NCBI GenBank assembly: GCA_005791685.1
Contig: SXVG01000004.1
Coordinates: 1-17,402 of the forward strand
DNA: 17,402 nt
Direction: 5' to 3'
Source: Methylotenera sp.
Lineage (GTDB): Bacteria; Pseudomonadota; Gammaproteobacteria; Burkholderiales; Methylophilaceae
Of this stretch, positions 1 through 6,096 are shown piece by piece (within the stretch, counting starts at the first letter, position 1; each line of letters begins with the position of its first letter). The position numbers and the translations under genes were made by a program. The notes beneath the pieces were generated by a model. That model did not search any database. It worked only from the letters and a program-made list of their open reading frames with translations, and was not told the origin of the DNA.

Positions 1-169
1 CCCACAGGGCTGGCTCATGCTAGAACACGGCTACGACCAAGCGGTCGCCGTCGCTGACTTGATGGCGCAAGCAGGCCTAATTGACATCGCCACACGACAA
101 GATTTGGGCAAGCATGACCGCGTCACGCTGGGCAAGAACCCACTAATAGTCAGCCGTCACTGGGATTAA
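1..169 (+). CDS. prmC: PrmC, peptide chain release factor glutamine methyltransferase (C-terminal end only)
   Basis: The reading frame enters from the left edge (first full codon at base 2) and ends at the TAA at 167-169, giving 55 residues. The sequence begins PQGWLMLEHGYDQ and ends VSRHWD. The pattern GWL-x-LEHGYDQ followed about 30 residues later by D-x-x-x-x-DRV is the usual C-terminal end of PrmC/HemK. PrmC methylates the glutamine of the GGQ motif in release factors RF1 and RF2, using S-adenosylmethionine. The catalytic NPPY motif lies outside the window, so the call rests on the tail alone. The frame ends cleanly, with no sign of truncation by the neighbouring integrase gene. Confidence 0.82.
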   Translation, partial: PQGWLMLEHGYDQAVAVADLMAQAGLIDIATRQDLGKHDRVTLGKNPLIVSRHWD

Positions 170-284
170 GTTAATTGCCTTTATTCGGCGATTAAGAATA
201 AGATTAGAGAAACGCTAACTACCGTCATTTTGACAAATTGTTTTCGCTGGAATTTTAAGCCAATAAGTGAGTTAACTATCTAGC

Positions 285-314
285 AAGTAGTCGAGTGCCT
301 TTTCTACTACTTTT
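285..314 (+). terminator. Weak AT-rich hairpin downstream of prmC
   Basis: AAGTAGT (285-291) pairs with ACTACTT (306-312) across a 14-base loop and is followed by two more T residues and an A run. It could end prmC transcription or be a recombinase arm-type site. The stem is short and AT-rich, so this is a weak call. The rest of the 199-base gap between prmC and the integrase gene shows only AT-rich sequence and a possible promoter. Confidence 0.2.
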
Positions 315-339
315 AAAAGAAATAAAATCAAACTATAAT
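311..339 (+). promoter_or_regulatory. Possible sigma-70 promoter for the integrase gene
   Basis: A perfect -10 box TATAAT lies at 334-339. The best -35 at 17-base spacing is only TTTTAA (311-316). Transcription would begin near 346, about 23 bases before the ATG at 369. A second TATAAT at 360-365 is too close to the start codon to drive this start. No Shine-Dalgarno sequence is visible before the ATG, which suggests weak translation. Confidence 0.35.
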
Positions 340-368
340 GCGCGTTTACTATACCAACGTATAATACT

Positions 369-1598
369 ATGAACACAGATAGCCCCTTTGATTTTCAATT
401 AACCGCACGTCGCCATAAAACGGCGGCCATCCCGGGCACGGTTGCTTCGGTCCCAAATTACCCGAAAAAACTTAAAATTTATTTAAACAACGCCTCTCCG
501 TATTGGCAGGCCAGCTATTTTGAGCACGGCACCACCTATAGGCACAGCTGTAAAACATCCGACAAATTAGAGGCGGTAAAGAAAGCCATCGTTTTTTATG
601 AGCAGCTGATCTTAAGCAAATACCAACACCCCACGCACCTCAAAAAACGGCTAGTCAACCCCGTTAAAGAGCTGCCAGTAAAGACCGACATTGGCTTTAA
701 AAAGATTGCTATTCAATGGCTTACGCGCCAATCGGCCAAATGGACGCCGGGCCATACGCTGGTGGTGGAAAATAGGTTAAAGCTCAACGCCTTTAAGCAG
801 TTGGGCAATAAAAATATGCAGAAAATAAGCCGTGCCGACTTGCTGCATGTATTGCAAAAAGTGGAAGATCGCGGCGCCCATGACGCGGTGCGCAGACTGT
901 TAAATGACTTGAAGAAAATATGGCAATTTGCCATCATGCTGGGCATTTGCAAGCAAGACATCACCGTCGGCATGACCGCTGTTTTACACACCCATGTCGT
1001 CGTCCACCATAAGGCCGTCAAAACCAAAGAGCTGCCCGAATTAATGCACGCGATTCACGCCTACGACAAGGCTGGCGATAGGATTTGCGCGTATGCCCTG
1101 CAATTAATTGCCCTCACTTTTGTGCGTAAAAGTGAGCTGACTTACGCCAAATGGGCCGAGTTTGACCTAGAAAAAGCCCTGTGGAAAATCCCCGCCGAGC
1201 GCATGAAAATGCGCATAGAACACGTGGTGCCCTTATCCAAACAAGCCATAGGCTTATTGCGTTTTATCAAGCAAACTTACCCCAGTGACGACTACGTGAT
1301 TAACAATGGCCACCCCAATAAACCTATACCAGACAATGCGTTAATGCAGGCTTTGTATGGAATGGGTTATAAGCACAAGATGACAGTGCACGGCTTCAGG
1401 GCAATTGCCAGCACGGCGTTTAATGAACACGAATTTAGAGTGGACGTCATCGAGCGGCAGCTGGCTCACGCCGAACCCAACACCGTAAGACGCGCCTACA
1501 ACCGGGCTCAATACATGGATGAACGCATTGCCATGATGCAGTGGTGGGGTGATTATTTAGAGAAAATAAGCCCATTTAATGCTGCAAATACAGCGTAA
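369..1598 (+). CDS. Tyrosine recombinase / phage-type integrase (P4/CP4-like catalytic domain)
   Basis: The product is 409 aa. The C-terminal catalytic domain (about residues 215-400) carries the full tyrosine recombinase set: R253 (FVRKSEL), K280 (RMKMR), H341 and R344 (HGFR), H367 (LAHAE) and nucleophile Y377 (RRAYNR). The HGFR, LAHA and RAYNR blocks match P4/CP4-57-type integrases, which insert islands and prophages by site-specific recombination. Residues 110-205 look like the helical core-binding domain. The N-terminus (SPYWQASYFEHGTTYRHS, about 43-60) resembles a beta-rich arm-DNA-binding domain rather than the DUF4102 domain usual in P4 integrases. The enzyme therefore looks intact. 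Its 3' end lies less than 40 bases from a porin frame that has lost its start. No tRNA gene or obvious att repeat is visible nearby. No Shine-Dalgarno sequence is seen before the ATG. Confidence 0.9.
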   Translation: MNTDSPFDFQLTARRHKTAAIPGTVASVPNYPKKLKIYLNNASPYWQASYFEHGTTYRHSCKTSDKLEAVKKAIVFYEQLILSKYQHPTHLKKRLVNPVKELPVKTDIGFKKIAIQWLTRQSAKWTPGHTLVVENRLKLNAFKQLGNKNMQKISRADLLHVLQKVEDRGAHDAVRRLLNDLKKIWQFAIMLGICKQDITVGMTAVLHTHVVVHHKAVKTKELPELMHAIHAYDKAGDRICAYALQLIALTFVRKSELTYAKWAEFDLEKALWKIPAERMKMRIEHVVPLSKQAIGLLRFIKQTYPSDDYVINNGHPNKPIPDNALMQALYGMGYKHKMTVHGFRAIASTAFNEHEFRVDVIERQLAHAEPNTVRRAYNRAQYMDERIAMMQWWGDYLEKISPFNAANTA

Positions 1599-1636
1599 AA
1601 TTCGACTTTTATTTTTAGTAATTAAATTTCAAATAA

Positions 1637-2809
1637 TATCAATTAGTTAAAGCATATATTAAAGCTGCTTCAGCACTCATTGCTGCAGCTTCAGGCGCAC
1701 AAGCTGCTGGTGGTATAGTAGCTGGTGATTGGACTCTAGACATCGGTGGTATCGTTAACGCTTACTACACATCAACAAAAACAGCCGGCACACAATCAGT
1801 AAGCAACATCACTACTGGTTTGTTGCCTAACTATTTGTCAGTGTCTGGTAAAACACGTCAAAACGATACAGACGTTGGCTTCACTATCAGCTTACAACCA
1901 GGTGCATCAACTATCGCTTCTGGTAGACAAACACCTCAACAAGAAAACCGTCAAGCATTCTTAACATTCGGTGATGCGTCATGGGGTTCTATCAAACTAG
2001 GTAAAGATTTAGGTATCTATGCTGGTGACGCTATTCTTAATGACATGACATTGCTAGGTGTTGGTAACGGTGCTGGCGCTTTAGCTGGTAACACGACTAC
2101 ACTAGGTCGTATCGGTGGCGGTTTCATCTATGCAGACTGGAAAGCACAAGTGGCTTACTCATCACCAAACTTCAACGGCTTCAGCTTCACTGCTGGTGTT
2201 ACACAAGCTTGGAACCACGATGGTGCTGGTGGCGTGAACGCTGCTGCAACTACATTACGTGGCGGTGGCGAGCCAGCATTCGAAGCTAAAGCTTCTTACG
2301 CTTTTGCCGGCGACGTATCTGGTAAAGTTTGGGCATCTGGTATTTCACAAAACATGCAATTAACAAGCTCTGTTGAGAAAACTTCATCCGCATGGGATAT
2401 CGGTGCTAACGTAAACATGGCAGGCTTTGGCGTGACTGGTTACTACGGTGAAGGTAAAGGTACAGGTACAGTGGTTCAATTCTCACAAGCCTACACCAAT
2501 GAAAACGACAAACGTGATTCAGATGACTGGTACTTGCAAGCGACTTACACCCTTCCAGGTGTAGGCACTAAATTGGGCGCGTCATACGGTGAGTCTACTC
2601 TAGACGGTGCTGGTGCTAATGATGTGTTCGCTAGCAAAGTGAATGAGATGATCACTGTGGGTGCTTACCATCCTTTGACCAAACACCTAAACTTGGTGGC
2701 TGAGTACACAGAAATGAAAGCAATTGTAAATGATGCTGCTGGTGGTTCTGATGTTAGCTCATCTTCAAAAGCAAAAACCATTGCTGTAGGCGCGATCTTA
2801 TTCTTCTAG
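1637..2809 (+). pseudogene. Outer-membrane porin frame lacking a start codon
   Basis: The frame is open from 1637, just after an in-frame TAA at 1634-1636, to the TAG at 2807-2809: about 390 codons with no internal stop. It starts with a recognisable signal-peptide body (KAASALIAAASGAQA) and a likely mature N-terminus AGGIVAGDWTLDIGG. It continues with Gly/Ser/Thr-rich beta-barrel sequence (DASWGSIKLGKDLG, TTLGRIGGGFIYADWKAQVAYSSPNF) and ends in AVGAILFF, the terminal Phe needed for barrel assembly by Bam. No ATG or GTG lies in frame upstream. The first in-frame NTG is a TTG at 1820, beyond the signal peptide, so it cannot give an exported porin. An ATT at 1658 is the only rare-start candidate and has no Shine-Dalgarno sequence. 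Codon use is rich in GGT, GCT and AAC, like a highly expressed gene, so the loss looks recent. It is probably a 5'-truncated porin, possibly a silent cassette. Confidence 0.75.
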
Positions 2810-2871
2810 GATTACCGCAGACTTTGTCTGCTGTAGTTTAGAAGCTTAAAATTAAGCTTTGAGTAATAAAT

Positions 2872-2901
2872 AAAAACGGCAACTTCGGTTGCCGTTTTTT
2901 T
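2872..2901 (+). terminator. Rho-independent terminator, copy 1 (after porin)
   Basis: An A run precedes the stem ACGGCAAC (2876-2883), a UUCG-type loop closed by C-G (2884-2887), the stem GTTGCCGT (2888-2895), then six more T residues. This is a very stable cUUCGg hairpin with U tail, 62 bases after the porin stop. It is identical over 30 bases to the copy at 3632-3661. Confidence 0.92.
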
Positions 2902-2949
2902 GTTTATTGATTAAGCTGTGTTGCCCATTTCATTTATAGAGTCAGAAAA

Positions 2950-3624
2950 ATGCACGTATACCCAGTCACTGTTATTGATAACTTTTATGAAAACCCCGAT
3001 GCCATCCGTAAGTTTGCCTTGGCACAAAAATATAAGTTTAGGCACGAAGAAACGGGTCTAGGCTATGTTTACCCGGGTTGTCGCACGCAAGATTTGCACA
3101 GTTTAGACAGTGCGTTACAAGCGATGGTGCTTAAAAAGTTGATTTCTGTTTTCCATATTGCCGAGCACGATGTCATGCGTTGGGCGATTTCATCCAGTTT
3201 TCAAAGTGTGTCAGAAATCTATCAACAAGGCGTGATTCATATCGACAACAACACCATATTTGCCGGCGTGTTGTATTTGACGCCGAATGCACCGTTGGAT
3301 GCGGGCACCTCTTTATACAGAAAAAATGCCAGCTTTAGCCAAGAAAGATACCAACAAGCCTGCGATCAAAACGACGCGCGTTTTGAAGCCGGTGACATTA
3401 TTATGGACACCGGTTTTCACGGTATGTTTGATGAAGTGGTGAGGGTGAATAATGTCTACAACACCTTGATTCTTTTTGAAGGCGATATTTACCATGCGGC
3501 CAATAAGTTCTTTGGCAGTACCTTAGAAGATTCACGCCTGGCTCAAGTATTTTTTGTGAATAAAATCGATGCGAACAAGGCTAATTCATTTCCACTTAAT
3601 CGAAGCAAGGCAATCAAGCTTTGA
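2950..3624 (+). CDS. Putative 2OG-Fe(II) oxygenase-like protein (DUF6445-like)
   Basis: The product is 224 aa, soluble, with no signal peptide. It opens VTVIDNFYENPDAIRKFAL and holds YPGCRT near residues 41-46. H97-x-D99 (GVIHIDNN) is followed by AGVLYLTPNAPLDAGTSLYR. A distal H182 (IYHAANKFFG) and R196 (SRLAQVFFV) complete an HxD...H plus Arg layout, as expected for a 2-oxoglutarate/Fe(II) dioxygenase fold. Similar proteins occur in phages and, as I recall, beside tryptophan halogenase and TonB-receptor genes in other proteobacteria under the name DUF6445. Family and activity are inference; the substrate is unknown. The ATG at 2950 has only a weak AG-rich stretch upstream. The gene is a single-gene unit between two identical terminators, downstream of the porin frame, and no strong promoter is visible in its 48-base upstream gap. 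Confidence 0.65.
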   Translation: MHVYPVTVIDNFYENPDAIRKFALAQKYKFRHEETGLGYVYPGCRTQDLHSLDSALQAMVLKKLISVFHIAEHDVMRWAISSSFQSVSEIYQQGVIHIDNNTIFAGVLYLTPNAPLDAGTSLYRKNASFSQERYQQACDQNDARFEAGDIIMDTGFHGMFDEVVRVNNVYNTLILFEGDIYHAANKFFGSTLEDSRLAQVFFVNKIDANKANSFPLNRSKAIKL

Positions 3625-3631
3625 GTGATTT

Positions 3632-3661
3632 AAAAACGGCAACTTCGGTTGCCGTTTTTTT
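3632..3661. terminator. Rho-independent terminator, copy 2 (bidirectional)
   Basis: The same stem (ACGGCAAC, loop TTCG, GTTGCCGT) and T run as at 2872-2901, starting 7 bases after the oxygenase-like stop codon. The A run on the left makes it work on the minus strand too, where it would end the ParE-type toxin transcript that stops at 3692. The sequence before it (AAGCTTTGAGT) is also shared with copy 1. Confidence 0.9.
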
Positions 3662-3691
3662 ATTGTGTTTTTAGGAGGCAACAGCCCGTAT

Positions 3692-4021
3692 TTATTTTAG
3701 CTTCGCTTGGCTGTCATGGGCTGGGATGTCTTTGTGAGAGAACTGAGTGGGCCATTTTCGTGATGTGTGAAATACACGCAACACTTGCACCACGTCACCT
3801 TTTATTCGATAAGGCAGGATGTAGGGGTAATGGCTAATCACCAACTCTCTGGTGCCGAACACGCGGCCGGCACGTCCCATGTTGGGTTGCTGGCCTAATT
3901 GTTCTGCTGATTTTAAAATGCGTGACACGCACTCATGGGCGGCTTTTGGGTTATCAAGGGTAATGTATGCGGCTTCGTCCGCCAAATTTTGTAGCGCGCG
4001 TTTAAGCCATCTAACTTGCAT
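3692..4021 (-). CDS. ParE/RelE-superfamily toxin
   Basis: The product is 109 aa, small and basic. Residues 1-90 show the ParE pattern: an early W-x-x-x-A-x-x-x-L helix region (VRWLKRALQNLADEAAYI), the middle GRAGRVFGTRELVI strand, YILPYRI, and the C-terminal VLRVFHTSRKWP. ParE toxins poison DNA gyrase and RelE relatives cleave mRNA; which applies cannot be read from the sequence. The start ATG (4019-4021) overlaps the antitoxin 3' end by 11 bases, so the two are translationally coupled. About 15 extra residues follow the usual end of the fold. The transcript would run into the bidirectional terminator at 3632-3661. Confidence 0.85.
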   Translation of the reverse strand: MQVRWLKRALQNLADEAAYITLDNPKAAHECVSRILKSAEQLGQQPNMGRAGRVFGTRELVISHYPYILPYRIKGDVVQVLRVFHTSRKWPTQFSHKDIPAHDSQAKLK

Positions 4022-4247
4022 ACTTTGTTGCTATGGCGTTGATTTGTGCATCACTGGCAAAATCGCCGGCATCTGCTTCGGCTAAAGCCAGTTCAATTTC
4101 ACTGATTTGCCAAGCTTCCATTTCTAAATAGCGACTAATTGCTTCAGCGGCTAAAAACGATTTACTTCGGCGTGTGGCTGTAGCCAATTTATCTAATTTT
4201 TCTTTTGTGTCGCTATTTATTCTCAATGTAAGTACGGCACTTTCCAT
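4011..4247 (-). CDS. Ribbon-helix-helix antitoxin, ParD/CopG-like
   Basis: The product is 78 aa. Residues 3-45 fit an RHH DNA-binding domain: beta strand SAVLTLRI, then two helices (DTKEKLDKLATAT and SKSFLAAEAISRYLEM). The C-terminal part (AWQISEIELALAEADAGDF) is the toxin-binding tail common in ParD-type antitoxins. A strong Shine-Dalgarno sequence AGGAGGT (4252-4258, read on minus) lies 4 bases before the ATG. It is expected to bind the toxin encoded just downstream and, with it, to repress the shared promoter through the palindrome at 4264-4285. The order antitoxin first, toxin second and overlapping, is the normal one. Confidence 0.88.
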   Translation of the reverse strand: MESAVLTLRINSDTKEKLDKLATATRRSKSFLAAEAISRYLEMEAWQISEIELALAEADAGDFASDAQINAIATKYAS

Positions 4248-4263
4248 TGCGACCTCCTCAATG

Positions 4264-4285
4264 ATTACTTTGTATACAATGTAAT
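4264..4285. promoter_or_regulatory. Palindromic operator of the parDE-type operon
   Basis: A 22-base dyad: ATTAC on the left, GTAAT on the right and a perfect TTGTATACAA core at 4270-4279, with 20 of 22 positions symmetric. It sits 17 bases upstream of the antitoxin ATG and covers the -10 box of the proposed parDE promoter, as expected for autorepression by an RHH antitoxin. Confidence 0.7.
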
Positions 4286-4306
4286 GGATTTTTTAGGGTA
4301 ATGCAA
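4278..4306 (-). promoter_or_regulatory. Proposed sigma-70 promoter of the parDE-type operon
   Basis: Read on minus: TTGCAT (4301-4306), a 17-base spacer, then TACATT (4278-4283). Box matches are modest (3/6 and 4/6), but the spacing is ideal and the -10 lies inside the palindromic operator. Confidence 0.45.
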
Positions 4307-4335
4307 TTGCCGTTTTTATATTTTTTGGATACAGT
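4307..4335 (+). promoter_or_regulatory. Proposed sigma-70 promoter of the brnA-like gene
   Basis: TTGCCG (4307-4312), a 17-base spacer, then TACAGT (4330-4335), each box 4/6 to consensus. Its -35 directly abuts the -35 of the divergent toxin-antitoxin promoter, so polymerase could not easily occupy both at once. Confidence 0.45.
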
Positions 4336-4355
4336 TCAGGTTATGAGGAAATGCA

Positions 4356-4652
4356 ATGAACGAGAACAAGCACGTTATCAGCAGCGATTTGGCTAAGGCA
4401 ATGGCTAGGCCTATATCGGCAGAGGAGTATGCCGAAATGCCCGAGCTTGATCAGGCCTTTTTTGATCACGCCGATCAATACAGTGCAAACAAATTAGTGC
4501 GTCGTGGCAGACCGCTGCAAGCCGTTACAAAAACACCCATTAAGCTGCGCTTAGATCCCGATATTGTCGCCACCTTTAAGGCGCAGGGACGCGGCTGGCA
4601 AACACGCATGAACAATGCCTTGCGTGAATGGGTGAATAGCCATTCAGTTTAA
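4356..4652 (+). CDS. BrnA-like antitoxin, without a visible BrnT partner
   Basis: The product is 98 aa. The C-terminal part KTPIKLRLDPDIVATFKAQGRGWQTRMNNALREWV (about residues 59-93) matches the BrnA antitoxin signature: a ribbon-helix-helix fold with RLDPDV, F-K, G-x-G-W/Y-Q-T-R and a final helix. The N-terminal PELDQAFFDHAD stretch also fits. In known brnTA operons, brnT precedes brnA. Here the upstream 108 bases encode no BrnT and the gene downstream is convergent ntrC, so this is an orphan. GAGGA (4345-4349) is a good Shine-Dalgarno sequence 6 bases from the ATG. It may act as a free-standing repressor or a leftover of a lost toxin-antitoxin pair. Its stop is 3 bases from the ntrC stop. 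Confidence 0.8.
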   Translation: MNENKHVISSDLAKAMARPISAEEYAEMPELDQAFFDHADQYSANKLVRRGRPLQAVTKTPIKLRLDPDIVATFKAQGRGWQTRMNNALREWVNSHSV

Positions 4653-4661
4653 CGGCTATTC
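4634..4661. repeat. Inverted repeat spanning the brnA and ntrC stop codons
   Basis: GAATAGCC (4634-4641) and GGCTATTC (4654-4661) are perfect 8-base arms around a 12-base loop that holds the brnA TAA; the right arm holds the ntrC stop codon. There is no T run on either side, so it is not a classical terminator, but it could stall polymerase at the convergent junction. Confidence 0.45.
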
Positions 4662-6044
4662 TTCTATCCCCAGTTCCTGAATTTTTCGGGTCAGGGTGTT
4701 GCGCCCCATGCCCAGTTGATTGGCCGCTTCTATGCGGCGTCCGCGCGTGTGTTCCAGCGCTTTCATGATCAAGATGCGTTCAAACATCTGCGTGCGGGTT
4801 TCCAGTATGTTTTGTTCGTCGCGGTTAAGCGCATCCATCACTTCGCTGGCCAGGCTTTCTTGCCAAGAGAGGGCGGCACTGGATTTACTGCTGTCTTCTT
4901 TTAGCTCGGGTGGCAGGTCGGCGATGTCTATATTTTGCCCCGGCGCCATCACGGTGAGCCAATGACAAACGTTTTCCAGTTGCCTAACGTTGCCACTCCA
5001 ATTGACCGCGCTTAAGTATTGCAAGGCGGCCGCGGACGGTTGCTTGGCTTCCACGCCTAATTCGGTGGCGCTGTGTTGCAAAAAATGTTTGATCAACAGT
5101 GGAATGTCTTCACGGCGCTCACGCAAGGCCGGCAAGCGCAAGCGTATGACGTTTAGGCGGTGAAATAGGTCTTCACGGAATAAGCCTTGTTTGACGCGTT
5201 CTTCCAAGTCTTGGTGGGTGGCGGCGATGATGCGCACGTTGACTTTAATCGGCTGATGGCCACCGATGCGGTAAAACTGGCCATCGCTTAGCACGCGCAA
5301 TAAGCGTGTTTGTAAGTCAGCCGGCATGTCGCCGATTTCATCTAAAAATAGTGTGCCGGTGTCGGCTTGTTCAAAGCGCCCGCGTCTGGCCGCTTGCGCG
5401 CCGGTAAACGCCCCGCGTTCGTGACCAAACAGTTCGGATTCGAGCAGGTCTTTGGGTATGGCGGCGGTATTGATCGCTATAAACGGCTTGTCACCGCGTG
5501 GGCTGTGCCGGTGCAAGGCGCGCGCCACCAGCTCTTTGCCGCTGCCGGATTCGCCGTTGATGAGCACGGTGGCGTGCGAGCGACTTAAGCGGCCTATGGC
5601 CCTAAACACCTCTTGCATGGCTGGGGCTTGGCCTATGATTTCCGGGGTGTCTTCTTCCACCACCGCTTCGGTGTATTGGCGGGTGCTTTCTTCTACCGCA
5701 CGTTTGATGACGTCCATGGCTTGGTCTACGTCAAACGGTTTGGCTAGGTACTCAAATGCACCGCCTTGAAAAGCCGCTACCGCGCTTTCTAAATCCGAGT
5801 AGGCGGTCATGATGATGACCGGAATGTCTGGGTATTTTTGTTTGATTGCGCCCAAAAAATCCAAACCGGAGCCGTTGGGCATGCGTATATCGCTGACCAC
5901 CACTTGCGGCTGCTCGTGCTCCAGTGCATTGAGCGCCTCAGCCACCGAGGCAAAAGTTTTAAATTCTAAGTCAGTGCGCGACAGGGCTTTTTCAAAGACC
6001 CAGCGTATCGATTTGTCGTCGTCAATAATCCAAATTGGTTTCAT
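4656..6044 (-). CDS. glnG (ntrC): NtrC, nitrogen-regulation response regulator (sigma-54 activator)
   Basis: The product is 462 aa, normal for NtrC. The receiver domain (1-120) has the acidic cluster D8-D10, phosphoacceptor D52 (VVVSDIRMP) and K102 (AKPF). The AAA+ domain (about 136-365) has Walker A GESGSGK (164-170), the sigma-54-contacting loop GAFTGA (211-216), Walker B LFLDEIGD (232-239) and the arginine-finger region FREDLFHRL. A Fis-type helix-turn-helix closes the protein (RRIEAANQLGMGRNTLTRKI, about 436-455). Phosphorylated NtrC hexamers bind enhancers and use ATP to open sigma-54 promoters; the sites at 9708-9753 before glnA are obvious targets. It lies 52 bases after ntrB on the same strand, so co-transcription is likely. 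All key residues are present. Confidence 0.97.
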   Translation of the reverse strand: MKPIWIIDDDKSIRWVFEKALSRTDLEFKTFASVAEALNALEHEQPQVVVSDIRMPNGSGLDFLGAIKQKYPDIPVIIMTAYSDLESAVAAFQGGAFEYLAKPFDVDQAMDVIKRAVEESTRQYTEAVVEEDTPEIIGQAPAMQEVFRAIGRLSRSHATVLINGESGSGKELVARALHRHSPRGDKPFIAINTAAIPKDLLESELFGHERGAFTGAQAARRGRFEQADTGTLFLDEIGDMPADLQTRLLRVLSDGQFYRIGGHQPIKVNVRIIAATHQDLEERVKQGLFREDLFHRLNVIRLRLPALRERREDIPLLIKHFLQHSATELGVEAKQPSAAALQYLSAVNWSGNVRQLENVCHWLTVMAPGQNIDIADLPPELKEDSSKSSAALSWQESLASEVMDALNRDEQNILETRTQMFERILIMKALEHTRGRRIEAANQLGMGRNTLTRKIQELGIEE

Positions 6045-6096
6045 GCGTTTCTCGCTATTTAAAATGCAGTTTATTCGCAGTTTAAAGACTGCTAAC

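Noticed and set aside
170..368. tRNA gene or att core as integration target beside the integrase gene
   Set aside because: No cloverleaf could be drawn and no direct repeat with the 1599-1660 or 4640-4660 regions was found by eye.
1820..2809. Porin gene starting at TTG 1820
   Set aside because: The frame continues upstream through the mature N-terminus and a signal peptide body, so a start at 1820 would give a barrel without export signal. The TTG is only the first NTG in frame.
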